Shown here: positions 1 to 7,039 of the stretch, piece after piece
Layout of the letters: each line of letters starts with the position of its first letter
How positions within the stretch are numbered: position 1 is the stretch's first letter
From: UBA6197 sp047638075
GTDB lineage: Bacteria > Pseudomonadota > Alphaproteobacteria > Rhodobacterales > Rhodobacteraceae
DNA: 13,347 bases
NCBI RefSeq assembly: GCF_047638075.1
Contig: NZ_JBLJBV010000026.1
Span: 1 to 13,347, forward strand
Reading direction: 5' to 3'
Translations under genes and position numbers: made by a program
The notes under the pieces: model-generated
What the model was told of the DNA's origin: nothing
The model's database searches: none
What the model saw: the letters and a program-made list of their open reading frames with translations, nothing else

Positions 1-2
1 CC

Positions 3-404
3 TTTTTCGGCTGCGACATGACCTACCCCGAAACCGGCGCGACACATTTCTACGGCACCGGCACCGCCGACCCGCTGCGCCAAGACATCACCTTGCAATC
101 GCTTGAGGCGAAATCCGCCCGTCTGCGGGTCCTCGCCGCACGCCAAGGCTGCGCGGTGGTCAACCTCTCGAACGCGCCCAGCCGGCTGCTGTTACCCCGT
201 GCGGCCCCCGGCAATTTGCCGCGAACCCCCGCACCCTACGCCCCGCCCGACACGGCCTTGGCGCGCGAAGCGGCCCTGCGCTACCATGTGCCCTCAGGTC
301 GGTATTGGGAACAGCTTGACCGCTTTGATCCCGTCGAACTGGCCGCGCTGGATGCCCTGTGGCTGACCGCAGGCGTGCTTGGCAATGGGGCCGAAGCCGC
401 CTAG
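3..404 (+). CDS. Conserved hypothetical protein, C-terminal fragment (5' end outside window)
   Basis: The reading frame is open from the first full codon at position 3 to a TAG at 402-404, so the gene starts left of the window; the ATG at 18 is probably internal. About 133 residues are visible. They contain a polar motif FFGCDMTYP followed by THFYGTG and a segment EAKSARLRVLAARQGC-VVNLS, then a proline-rich stretch and an acidic, Leu/Ala-rich end. The GCDM...HFYG pattern is faintly like the C-terminal half of some bacterial glycosyltransferase or DUF115-type proteins, but I do not recognise the family with confidence. There is no signal peptide or membrane segment in the visible part. xth follows after 27 nt on the same strand, so the two may share a transcript. 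The reading frame is real because its codon use matches its neighbours; the function is unknown. Confidence 0.75.
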   Translation, partial: FFGCDMTYPETGATHFYGTGTADPLRQDITLQSLEAKSARLRVLAARQGCAVVNLSNAPSRLLLPRAAPGNLPRTPAPYAPPDTALAREAALRYHVPSGRYWEQLDRFDPVELAALDALWLTAGVLGNGAEAA

Positions 405-431
405 AAAGGACCGGCAACGAAAGGTCCGCTC

Positions 432-1211
432 ATGAAAATCGCCACCTTCAACATCAACGGCATCAAGGCCCGAATCGAGGCTTTGCCCGCTTGGCTGTCC
501 GAGGCCACCCCCGATGTGGCACTGTTGCAGGAAATCAAATCCGTGGACGAAGCCTTCCCCCGCGAAGTCTTTGAAGACATGGGTTACCACGTTGAAACAC
601 ATGGGCAAAAGGGCTTCAACGGCGTCGCCATCCTGTCCCGCCTGCCGCTCGAGGATGTGACCCGCGGCTTGCCCGGCGATGACACCGACGAACAGTCCCG
701 ATGGATCGAGGCCACTGTGATCGGTAAAACCGCCGTGCGCGTGGCCGGGCTCTATCTGCCCAACGGCAACCCCGTTCCTGGCCCTAAATATGATTACAAA
801 CTGGCCTGGATGGCCCGGATGCAGGCCCGCGCCCGCGCCCTGCTGGCCACCGAAGACCCGGTCGTCATGGCCGGTGATTACAACATCATCCCACAAGACG
901 AAGATGCCGCCCGCCCCGAGGCCTGGCGCGACGATGCGCTGGCCCTGCCCGCCTCGCGCGCGGCCTACCGCCGGATCCTGAATCTGGGCTTTACCGAAGC
1001 GTTCCACACCCTTCACCCCGCCCCCGGCCATTACAGCTTTTGGGACTATCAGGCCGGCGCCTGGGAAAAGAACAACGGTATTCGCATCGACCACCTTCTG
1101 CTTAGCCCGCAGGCCGCCGATCTTCTGACCGACAGCGGCATCGACAAGGACATCCGCGCCCGCGAAAAACCATCGGACCATGTTCCGGTGTGGATCGAAC
1201 TTGATTGCTGA
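432..1211 (+). CDS. xth: Exodeoxyribonuclease III (AP endonuclease)
   Basis: A 259-residue member of the ExoIII/endonuclease-exonuclease-phosphatase family. The enzyme cuts 5' of abasic sites and has 3'-5' exonuclease and 3'-phosphatase activity in base-excision repair. The expected catalytic residues are all visible: N7 in the opening MKIATFNINGIK, E34 in LLQEIKS, Y108 in LYLPNG, D149 and N151 in AGDYNI, D220 in RIDHLLLS, and the D249-H250 pair in KPSDHVPVW. Length matches the family (about 260-270). The ATG at 432 is preceded by AAAGG at a suitable distance. The gene sits 27 nt after the upstream hypothetical gene and is followed within 3 nt by a long inverted-repeat terminator. Related AP endonucleases share this fold, but the full motif set and length favour ExoIII. 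Confidence 0.97.
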   Translation: MKIATFNINGIKARIEALPAWLSEATPDVALLQEIKSVDEAFPREVFEDMGYHVETHGQKGFNGVAILSRLPLEDVTRGLPGDDTDEQSRWIEATVIGKTAVRVAGLYLPNGNPVPGPKYDYKLAWMARMQARARALLATEDPVVMAGDYNIIPQDEDAARPEAWRDDALALPASRAAYRRILNLGFTEAFHTLHPAPGHYSFWDYQAGAWEKNNGIRIDHLLLSPQAADLLTDSGIDKDIRAREKPSDHVPVWIELDC

Positions 1212-1213
1212 GT

Positions 1214-1300
1214 GGCTTTTTTTTGGCTTAAATACTCCCGCCGGAGGCGCCGACATTGCGGTTAAAGCCTCCGGCGGGAGTATTTAAGCCAAAAAAAGCC
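1214..1300. terminator. Bidirectional terminator between convergent genes, built from an intergenic repeat
   Basis: Two perfectly complementary 24-nt arms (1225-1248 and 1267-1290) are separated by 18 nt. The outer ends add a run of eight T on the left (1217-1224) and seven A on the right (1291-1297), flanked by GGC and GCC, so the pairing extends to about 34 bp with one bulge. Read from either side, a GC-rich stem is followed by a U-run, which suits xth from the left and the FAD monooxygenase from the right. The arm contains AAATACTCCCGCCGGAGGC, which recurs at 4094-4112. Confidence 0.9.
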
Positions 1301-1306
1301 CAAAAA

Positions 1307-2485
1307 TCAGGCCCCGGTGCCGTCTGTTACATCATGCCCATAAACCCAATCGAAGCGCCCCAATAGCCGCCCCGGCGCCAAAACCGAGGCCGCGCGCAGA
1401 CCAAGGTGCGCTGCACGGCGGGTTAGACCGGCTAGGTGATAATTGCGTGCATTCCGACTGGCAGCCTCAACAATGGCAGCGCAGCGCGGTTGCCGCAGAG
1501 CCTGATAGGCCGCAAATGCAGCATCATCGCTATCATGGGTGTCCAGCATCTTGGCCAGCACCCAGGCATCCTCAAACGCCATGACCGCGCCCTGCGCCAA
1601 AAACGGCAGCGTCGGATGGGCAGCGTCGCCCAGAATAACCGCGCCTGAACCATGCCAACGATGCGCCACCGGATGCCGAAACAGACCCCACAGCCAAGGT
1701 TCCTTCACCTGCGCCAGCCAGTCCTGCACCTGGGGGCAAAAATTGCGGAATGCCGCGCGCAGCGTTGTTGCGTCATCGCGCAGGTTCCAGCTTTCCTCGA
1801 CCCAGCGGCGGCGTTCCTCTATGGCGACTATATTGCGCAATCCGCCGCCCAGAGGATAGCTAACCAAGTGACGCCCCGGCCCCATGAACACTTGCGCCTT
1901 CCGGGGGGCATTGTGGTCGCAAGGGATAAGCGCGCGCCAGGCAACCTGATGGGTGAAAAAGGGTGCAACCGTCCCATTCAGGGCCTGACGCACCTGTGAA
2001 TGGAGCCCATCTGCACCAATCAAAAGATCAGCTTCCAACAGGGTTCCTTGGGTTGTCCACACCTGCGGGCGACGATCCATACCTAGATCAATACGGTCAA
2101 TTTTCTGTAATAGATGGATCTGGGCACCTGCCTTGCGCGCACCATCTGCCAAAAGCTCGATCAGCCTGGCACGGTGTATAAAGCGATACTCATCTTCAGG
2201 ACGCAGCAACCCCAGATCCAACCGTGCCACCCGCGACCCGCCGACACCGTCAAGCAATTCAACCGATTCAGCGCGTGGCCCCGCCTTGGCCAGTTCCTCG
2301 CCCAGGCCCAAAGCCCGCAAAACCCGCACGCCATTTGGCGAAACCTGCAACCCGGCCCCCACCTCGCGGATTGCGTCAGCCTGTTCCAGTACTGTCACCT
2401 CGGCCCCGCGCATTGCCAGCGCCCGCGCCACTGCCAAACCCGCAATCCCGGCCCCAACAACAGTCACCTTACGTCCGCTCAGCAT
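1307..2485 (-). CDS. FAD-dependent monooxygenase (salicylate hydroxylase / UbiH-like, PHBH fold)
   Basis: A 392-residue class A flavoprotein monooxygenase. The dinucleotide-binding fold is at the N terminus (GAGIAG at 11-16, acidic residue ending strand 2 at E34), the DG motif is at 157-160 (IGADG), and the FAD-ribityl motif GDAAHP at 286-291 is followed by LPFLAQGAVMAFEDA. Enzymes of this family use NAD(P)H and O2 to hydroxylate aromatic rings; salicylate, 3-hydroxybenzoate and 6-hydroxynicotinate hydroxylases are relatives. The substrate cannot be told from sequence, and no other aromatic-catabolism genes lie nearby. The ATG at 2485 has a strong AAGGAGG Shine-Dalgarno 6 nt upstream. dksA lies upstream on the same strand, 97 nt away with a hairpin between, so the gene probably has its own promoter or depends on read-through. 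No signal peptide; cytoplasmic or membrane-peripheral. Confidence 0.88.
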   Translation of the reverse strand: MLSGRKVTVVGAGIAGLAVARALAMRGAEVTVLEQADAIREVGAGLQVSPNGVRVLRALGLGEELAKAGPRAESVELLDGVGGSRVARLDLGLLRPEDEYRFIHRARLIELLADGARKAGAQIHLLQKIDRIDLGMDRRPQVWTTQGTLLEADLLIGADGLHSQVRQALNGTVAPFFTHQVAWRALIPCDHNAPRKAQVFMGPGRHLVSYPLGGGLRNIVAIEERRRWVEESWNLRDDATTLRAAFRNFCPQVQDWLAQVKEPWLWGLFRHPVAHRWHGSGAVILGDAAHPTLPFLAQGAVMAFEDAWVLAKMLDTHDSDDAAFAAYQALRQPRCAAIVEAASRNARNYHLAGLTRRAAHLGLRAASVLAPGRLLGRFDWVYGHDVTDGTGA

Positions 2486-2507
2486 TGGACCCTCCTTGAA
2501 AGCGAAA

Positions 2508-2537
2508 CGCCACCGAGGCCCTGCAGCTTCGGTGGCG
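2508..2537 (-). terminator. Hairpin between dksA and the FAD monooxygenase
   Basis: CGCCACCGA (2508-2516) and TCGGTGGCG (2529-2537) form a perfect 9-bp stem with a 12-nt loop. Read on the minus strand it follows the dksA stop by about 45 nt and is followed by the moderately T-rich TTTCGCTTTC just before the next gene's ribosome site. It is a plausible but weak intrinsic terminator or attenuator. Confidence 0.5.
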
Positions 2538-2582
2538 AAATATCATTGTGACAAATCAATAGGCCACCGCCGTCCGCGGCAC

Positions 2583-3005
2583 TCAGTCGTCGCGATGCAC
2601 CCTTTCGCGCCGCTCATGGCGCTCCTGCGCCTCCAACGTCATTGTTGCAATCGGCCGCGCGTCCAACCGCTTTAGGCTGATCGGTTCGCCCGATGTTTCG
2701 CAATAGCCAAATTCACCATTGGCGATCCGGCGCAACGCCGCGTCGATTTTCGAGACGAGCTTGCGTTGCCGATCACGCGTGCGCAGTTCCAACGCCCGGT
2801 CGGTTTCTTCCGATGCGCGGTCTGCGATGTCGGGCACATTGCGTGCAGATTCCGATAGGCCCACAAGGGTTTCGTTCGATTGTTCCAACAATTCATGTTT
2901 CCACCCCAGCAGCTTTCGGCGGAAATATTCCAGCTGTCGGTCGTTCATGAATGGTTCATCTTCGGCAGGCCGATAATTCTCGGGCAGGAATACTTCGGGT
3001 TTCAT
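2583..3005 (-). CDS. dksA: DksA-type RNA polymerase-binding transcription factor, single-cysteine form
   Basis: A 140-residue DksA/TraR-family protein, which works with ppGpp in the RNA polymerase secondary channel to repress rRNA promoters and activate others. The coiled-coil tip motif is intact: DIADRA at 59-64, with D59, D62 and A64 matching the tip acidic and alanine residues of E. coli DksA. The C-terminal globular part has lost its zinc site: only C102 of the four cysteines remains (CETSG, then TMTLEAQ where CxxC is expected). A single-cysteine DksA is known from Rhodobacter sphaeroides, so the protein is likely functional. I chose the ATG at 3005 because relatives begin at this MKxEVFLPxxYRP sequence and GGGGGAGGAG lies just upstream. 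A second in-frame ATG at 3056 with GAGGAGAG could add 17 residues. Confidence 0.93.
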   Translation of the reverse strand: MKPEVFLPENYRPAEDEPFMNDRQLEYFRRKLLGWKHELLEQSNETLVGLSESARNVPDIADRASEETDRALELRTRDRQRKLVSKIDAALRRIANGEFGYCETSGEPISLKRLDARPIATMTLEAQERHERRERVHRDD

Positions 3006-3201
3006 CGCTGCTCCTCCCCCAAAATCAGGCCGCGCTGTGATTTCTTTCGCTATCATCAGGCTCTCCTCGGCGCTCCATTAGCGCATGGCACGAGGGTTGT
3101 CACTCCCCCCTTTTTGCCCAGCAGGGATGATGCCTGCCGCCTTGCGGGGCCGCCCTTCGAACGGTAACCTATGATCGTGCCCCCCTTTCGGAGAGACCCC
3201 C

Positions 3202-4053
3202 GTGATATTTCAGTCCACCGATAGTTATGTGGTCCCTGACGATCTGGCGGTGGCGGTCAACGCCGCCGTAACATTGGAACGCCCGCTTCTGGTCAAGGGT
3301 GAGCCTGGCACCGGAAAAACCGAACTGGCGCGTCAGGTTGCGGCAAGCCTCGGGTTGCCGATGGTGGAATGGAACATCAAATCCACCACCAAGGCACAAC
3401 AGGGGCTTTATGAATATGACGCGGTTTCGCGTCTGCGCGACAGTCAGCTTGGCGCCGGGCTTGGCGGTGAAAGGGTCTCGGATGTGCGGAATTACATCCG
3501 CAAGGGGAAGCTTTGGCAAGCCTTTGAAGCGATGGGAAAAACCGTTCTGCTGATCGACGAGATCGACAAAGCCGATATCGAGTTCCCCAACGACCTTTTA
3601 CAAGAACTCGACCGAATGGAATTTCACGTCTACGAGACCGGCGAAACCATCCGCGCCCGCCATCGCCCTGTAGTGATCATTACCTCCAACAACGAAAAGG
3701 AACTGCCAGACGCTTTCTTGCGCCGCTGCTTTTTCCACTACATCCGCTTTCCTGACCCTGACACCATGCGCGCCATTGTTGCGGTGCATTTCCCCCACAT
3801 AAAGGAAGGGTTGTTGACCACCGCCCTGACCCAGTTTTACGAATTGCGCGAAACACCGGGGCTAAAGAAAAAGCCCTCCACCTCTGAGGTTCTCGACTGG
3901 CTCAAACTGCTTCTGGCCGAAGACCTTACCCCCGAAGATTTGAAGCGCGACGGCGCAAGTCTGCTGCCAAAGTTACATGGCGCATTGTTGAAAAATGAAC
4001 AGGATGTGCATTTGTTTGAACGGCTCGCCTTTATGGCGCGCGCCCGGCGCTGA
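3202..4053 (+). CDS. MoxR-family AAA+ ATPase
   Basis: A 283-residue single-domain AAA+ protein of the MoxR/CoxD type, thought to be a chaperone that helps load metals or mature protein complexes together with a von Willebrand-A partner. Visible motifs are Walker A GEPGTGKT (33-40), Walker B VLLIDE (115-120) followed by IDKAD, sensor-1 TSNNE (161-165) and the arginine-finger-like LRRC (173-176). A C-terminal helical lid region follows from about 190. The GTG start at 3202 has GGAGAG 6 nt upstream. The gene is divergent from dksA (196 nt apart). A VWA-domain gene would commonly follow MoxR, but the next gene is an ASKHA protein, so the partner must be encoded elsewhere. The substrate is unknown. 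Confidence 0.92.
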   Translation: MIFQSTDSYVVPDDLAVAVNAAVTLERPLLVKGEPGTGKTELARQVAASLGLPMVEWNIKSTTKAQQGLYEYDAVSRLRDSQLGAGLGGERVSDVRNYIRKGKLWQAFEAMGKTVLLIDEIDKADIEFPNDLLQELDRMEFHVYETGETIRARHRPVVIITSNNEKELPDAFLRRCFFHYIRFPDPDTMRAIVAVHFPHIKEGLLTTALTQFYELRETPGLKKKPSTSEVLDWLKLLLAEDLTPEDLKRDGASLLPKLHGALLKNEQDVHLFERLAFMARARR

Positions 4054-4080
4054 TTGGGGGCTATCTTCCCCCAACGCTGC

Positions 4081-4112
4081 TTTTGTTTGGCCCAAATACT
4101 CCCGCCGGAGGC
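4081..4112 (+). repeat. Solo copy of the intergenic repeat seen at 1214-1300
   Basis: These 32 nt match the left arm of the xth terminator at 1217-1248 at 29 of 32 positions, including T-run, GGC and the 19-nt core AAATACTCCCGCCGGAGGC. The copy lies 28 nt after the moxR stop. Unlike the first site it has no complementary second arm, so it cannot form the same long stem. The segment 4113-4262 before the next gene shows no other clear gene or riboswitch. Confidence 0.85.
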
Positions 4113-4262
4113 AGGCCCGGCCAACGCCCCCCGTCGGGTTGCAGCGACGTGCCATGCCGCAGTTGCCGCACAAAGCGGCGCGGATGGCATTGCCATCGAA
4201 TCGAGCAGCCCTACAAAGACAAGGCATACCCGCGTGCGCGCCCACCTTTGCCCGAGGACCAG

Positions 4263-6326
4263 ATGACCGAAGCCCCCAAAGTTGACGCCAAAGACGCGCT
4301 GGTGATTTTTACCCCCTCGGGCAAGCGAGGGCGCGTGAGCCTTGGCACCCCGGTGCTGACTGCCGCCAGGCAATTGGGGGTAGACCTCGATTCAGTCTGC
4401 GGTGGGCGCGGCATTTGTTCAAAATGTCAGATCACGCCGGGCTATGGCGAATTTGCCAAACATGCCGTGACCGTCGCCCCCGACGCGCTGTCACCGATAA
4501 ACACGGTCGAAGAACGCTATGACCGGGTGCGTGGGTTGAAACCGGGGCGACGGCTGGGCTGTCAGGCCTGCATCATGGGCGATGTCGTCTTGGATGTGCC
4601 ACCCGAAAGCCAGCTTCACCGTCAGGTGATCCGGAAATCCGCGGCCGAGCGGGTCATGAAGATGGATCCCGCCACCCGGCTTTACTATGTCGAAGTCGCT
4701 GAACCGGACATACACGACCCCACCGGTGATTTCCAACGCCTGTCCACGGCCTTGAAAAATCAATGGGGAATAGGCTCGATCACCGCCGATCTTGATGTTC
4801 TGCGTGCGCTTCAAAAAACGCTTCGCAAGGGCCAGTTCAAGGTTACCGCTGCACTCCACAAGGATCACACCGGCACGACACGCCTGTTGGATCTGTGGCC
4901 CGGCTTTCGCGATGCGCCGCTTTACGGGCTGGCGATCGACCTTGGATCGACCACCATCGCGGGGCATCTGGTAGACCTGACGGATGGCCGGGTTCTGGCC
5001 TCTTCGGGTTTGATGAACCCGCAGATCCGCTTTGGCGAAGACCTGATGAGCCGGGTTTCCTATGTAATGATGAACCCCGGCGGCGATCTGGAAATGACCG
5101 CCGCGGTGCGCGATGCGTTGAATACGCTGGCCGAGGTGCTGACGATTGAAGGTGGTATCACCGCCCACGACATTGTCGAGGCGGTGATCGTCTGCAACCC
5201 GGTCATGCATCACCTATTGCTGGGGATCGACCCGGTGGAACTGGGTCAGGCACCCTTTGCGCTGGCCACCTCCGACAGTATCCATCTGGCCTGCTCAGAG
5301 GTGGGGATGACCGCGCTGAACCCCTCGGCGCGCGGCTATATTCTGCCGCTGATCGCGGGGCACGTCGGTGCCGATGCCGCCGCCGTTGCCCTTTCCGAGG
5401 CGCCCGAGGCCCGCGACGATCTGTCCTTGGTTGTTGATGTCGGCACCAATGCCGAAATTTTCCTGGGCAATTCCACCCGCGTTCTGGCCTGCTCCTCGCC
5501 CACCGGCCCGGCGTTTGAGGGCGCACAGATCAGTTCCGGCCAACGCGCCGCCCCCGGTGCGATTGAACGGCTGGAGATTGACCCCATTACAAAAGAGCCG
5601 CGCTTTCGTGTGATCGGCTGCGATCTGTGGTCAGATGATCCGGGCTTTGCCGCAGCGACGGCCCAGACCGGTATCACCGGCATTTGCGGCTCTGGCATTA
5701 TTGAGGCGGTTGCTGAAATGCGTATGGCCGGGCTATTGGACGGCTCGGGCCTGATTGGCGGGCCGGATCAGACCGGCACCCCCCGGTCGGAACCCACGGG
5801 GCGTACCTTCGCCTATCTGATCCATGATGAAAGCAAATCAGGCGGGCCGCGCATTACCGTGACCCAAGGCGATGTCCGTGCAATCCAACTGGCGAAATCG
5901 GCGCTTTATGCCGGCACGCGCCTTTTGATGGATGAAATGGGCGTTGATACGGTGGACAGGGTGGTTCTTGCGGGGGCTTTTGGGGCGCATATCAGCCCAA
6001 AACACGCAATGGTTCTGGGGATGATCCCCGATGTGGCGCTGGAAAAGGTCACCTCGGCGGGCAATGCGGCGGGCACAGGGGCGCGCATGGCGCTTTGCTC
6101 GGTATCGGCGCGCGCCGCGATCGAGGCTCAGGTGCGGCGGATCACCAAGGTCGAAACCGCAATCGCGCCGCGTTTTCAGGAACACTTCGTGGCCGCGAAT
6201 GCAATCCCACACGCAACCGACCCCTTCCCCGAATTGGCCCGGATCGTGACCTTGCCTGACGTCAGTTTCAACACCAACGGCGCCAGCGGCGGTGACAGTG
6301 GCGGGCGCCGCAGACGGCGCGGCTGA
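4263..6326 (+). CDS. RACo/RamA-like [2Fe-2S] ferredoxin-ASKHA protein, corrinoid-enzyme reductive activator
   Basis: A 687-residue protein of the ASKHA (DUF4445) family. The N terminus is a [2Fe-2S] ferredoxin domain with ligands C46, C52, C55 (CGGRGICSKC) and C100 (LGCQAC). The long ASKHA ATPase region starts near 220 with AIDLGSTTIAG, continues with VVDVGTNAEIFLGN near 390 and CGSGIIEA near 475, and ends with VVLAGAFGAHISP near 565. A basic tail closes the protein. Relatives reduce inactive Co(II) corrinoid to Co(I) at the cost of ATP, serving methyltransferases or cobalamin-dependent methionine synthase. From memory, a RamA-like protein was genetically linked to a split MetH in the roseobacter Phaeobacter, which makes that the best guess here. 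I chose the ATG at 4263 (GAGGACCAG upstream); the 60 codons before it cover the intergenic repeat and show no family similarity. Confidence 0.88.
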   Translation: MTEAPKVDAKDALVIFTPSGKRGRVSLGTPVLTAARQLGVDLDSVCGGRGICSKCQITPGYGEFAKHAVTVAPDALSPINTVEERYDRVRGLKPGRRLGCQACIMGDVVLDVPPESQLHRQVIRKSAAERVMKMDPATRLYYVEVAEPDIHDPTGDFQRLSTALKNQWGIGSITADLDVLRALQKTLRKGQFKVTAALHKDHTGTTRLLDLWPGFRDAPLYGLAIDLGSTTIAGHLVDLTDGRVLASSGLMNPQIRFGEDLMSRVSYVMMNPGGDLEMTAAVRDALNTLAEVLTIEGGITAHDIVEAVIVCNPVMHHLLLGIDPVELGQAPFALATSDSIHLACSEVGMTALNPSARGYILPLIAGHVGADAAAVALSEAPEARDDLSLVVDVGTNAEIFLGNSTRVLACSSPTGPAFEGAQISSGQRAAPGAIERLEIDPITKEPRFRVIGCDLWSDDPGFAAATAQTGITGICGSGIIEAVAEMRMAGLLDGSGLIGGPDQTGTPRSEPTGRTFAYLIHDESKSGGPRITVTQGDVRAIQLAKSALYAGTRLLMDEMGVDTVDRVVLAGAFGAHISPKHAMVLGMIPDVALEKVTSAGNAAGTGARMALCSVSARAAIEAQVRRITKVETAIAPRFQEHFVAANAIPHATDPFPELARIVTLPDVSFNTNGASGGDSGGRRRRRG

Positions 6327-6417
6327 GGGGCGGCCCAACAACCTATCGCAAGTGGGTCTGGTTGAAAACGCGGATACCTTTTTGCATTGTTGGGCAGGGT
6401 CCGTGCGCTGCGGTTAA

Positions 6418-6437
6418 GCGCAGGCTGCGCGGTTTTT
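6418..6437 (+). terminator. Possible intrinsic terminator after the RACo-like gene
   Basis: GCGCA (6418-6422) and TGCGC (6426-6430) form a short GC-rich stem with a 3-nt loop, followed by GG and five T (6433-6437). It lies 92 nt after the stop codon and just before the tRNA-Gly promoter. The stem is short, so strength is uncertain. Confidence 0.45.
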
Positions 6438-6450
6438 CAGAACCAGCCGC

Positions 6451-6477
6451 TTGACGTTCAGCCTCGGCTGGCATAAT
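6451..6477 (+). promoter_or_regulatory. Probable sigma-70 promoter for tRNA-Gly
   Basis: TTGACG at 6451-6456 matches the -35 consensus at 5 of 6 bases. CATAAT at 6472-6477 matches the -10 at 5 of 6, with a slightly short 15-nt spacer. The predicted start would be about 5 nt before the mature tRNA at 6489. Confidence 0.5.
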
Positions 6478-6488
6478 TGCGGGCCAAC

Positions 6489-6562
6489 GCGGGTGTAGCT
6501 CAATGGTAGAGCAGCAGCTTCCCAAGCTGAATACGAGGGTTCGATTCCCTTCACCCGCTCCA
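6489..6562 (+). tRNA. tRNA-Gly (anticodon CCC), CCA encoded
   Basis: A 74-nt cloverleaf with acceptor arms GCGGGTG and CACCCGC fully paired, discriminator T, and genomically encoded CCA. The D arm is GCTC/GAGC. The anticodon loop TTCCCAA gives CCC. The T arm contains GGGTTCGATTCCC. It closely resembles E. coli tRNA-Gly(CCC). The 27-43 pair is G-A, while the other anticodon-stem pairs are intact. Confidence 0.97.
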
Positions 6563-6644
6563 TCCCGCCACTGCCGGAATTCGCACTGGAACCCAGCTTG
6601 GGGCTGGGCTATCAACTGTGTGAACCCCTTGCAGGAGCCCCCCC

Positions 6645-6995
6645 ATGTCAGACATCAAACGCATTAACTGCGGCGCCCGGATGAGCGACGTCGTAATCCA
6701 CAACGGTACGCTTTATCTGGCAGGCCAGGTCGGTGAGCCGGGTGCCAACGCAACCGATCAGACCCGGCAGGTCCTTGCCAAGATCGAGCGGCTGCTAGCA
6801 GAAAACGGATCCGACAAGACACGCATCCTGTCTGCGCAGATCTGGATGGCCGACATGGCTGATTTTGCCGATATGAATACGGTCTGGGATGCGTGGGTGC
6901 CGGCCGGCAACTGCCCGGCGCGCGCCACCGGAGAATCAAAGCTGGCGACACCGGATTATAAGGTCGAAATTATCGTCGTGGCAGCGCAGGCCTGA
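6645..6995 (+). CDS. RidA/YjgF-family protein, YoaB-like subgroup
   Basis: A 116-residue protein of the small trimeric Rid family. It resembles E. coli YoaB more than RidA: SDVVIHNGTLYLAGQ near the start, QTRQVLAKIERLLAENGSDK in the middle, then WDAWVPAGNCPARATGES and the end YKVEIIVVAA. RidA itself deaminates reactive enamine/imine intermediates from PLP enzymes and needs an arginine near position 105. Here the aligned residue in ESKLATPDYK is lysine, so imine deaminase activity is doubtful and the role of this subgroup is unclear. The ATG at 6645 has AGGAG at 6633-6637, 7 nt away. The gene lies alone between tRNA-Gly and the convergent sufE, with a GC-rich hairpin after the stop. Confidence 0.93.
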   Translation: MSDIKRINCGARMSDVVIHNGTLYLAGQVGEPGANATDQTRQVLAKIERLLAENGSDKTRILSAQIWMADMADFADMNTVWDAWVPAGNCPARATGESKLATPDYKVEIIVVAAQA

Positions 6996-7003
6996 CAAAA
7001 GAT

Positions 7004-7027
7004 GCGCGCGGGAACAGCCCCGCGCGC
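7004..7027. terminator. GC-rich hairpin between convergent ridA-like gene and sufE
   Basis: GCGCGCGGG (7004-7012) and CCCGCGCGC (7019-7027) make a perfect 9-bp stem with a 6-nt loop in the 44-nt gap between two convergent stops. There is no T-run on either side, so it may be a Rho-linked or transcript-stabilising hairpin instead of a classic terminator. Confidence 0.55.
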
Positions 7028-7039
7028 CGCCCCCAAGCA

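Noticed and set aside
294..1256. A 320-codon open frame antisense to xth
   Set aside because: GC-rich shadow of xth, with no motif; its end also lies in the terminator.
3142..3175. Promoter for moxR (TTGCGG with TAACCT or TATGAT)
   Set aside because: Neither pairing has both good boxes and normal spacing, so I did not call it.
4083..4262. N-terminal extension of the RACo-like protein
   Set aside because: The extra 60 codons cover the intergenic repeat, contain no family motif, and a good ribosome site precedes the ATG at 4263.
4113..4262. Cobalamin or SAM riboswitch before the corrinoid activator
   Set aside because: I looked for B12-box-like and SAM-II-like conserved elements and saw none convincing; only weak local palindromes such as ATGGCATTGCCAT are present.
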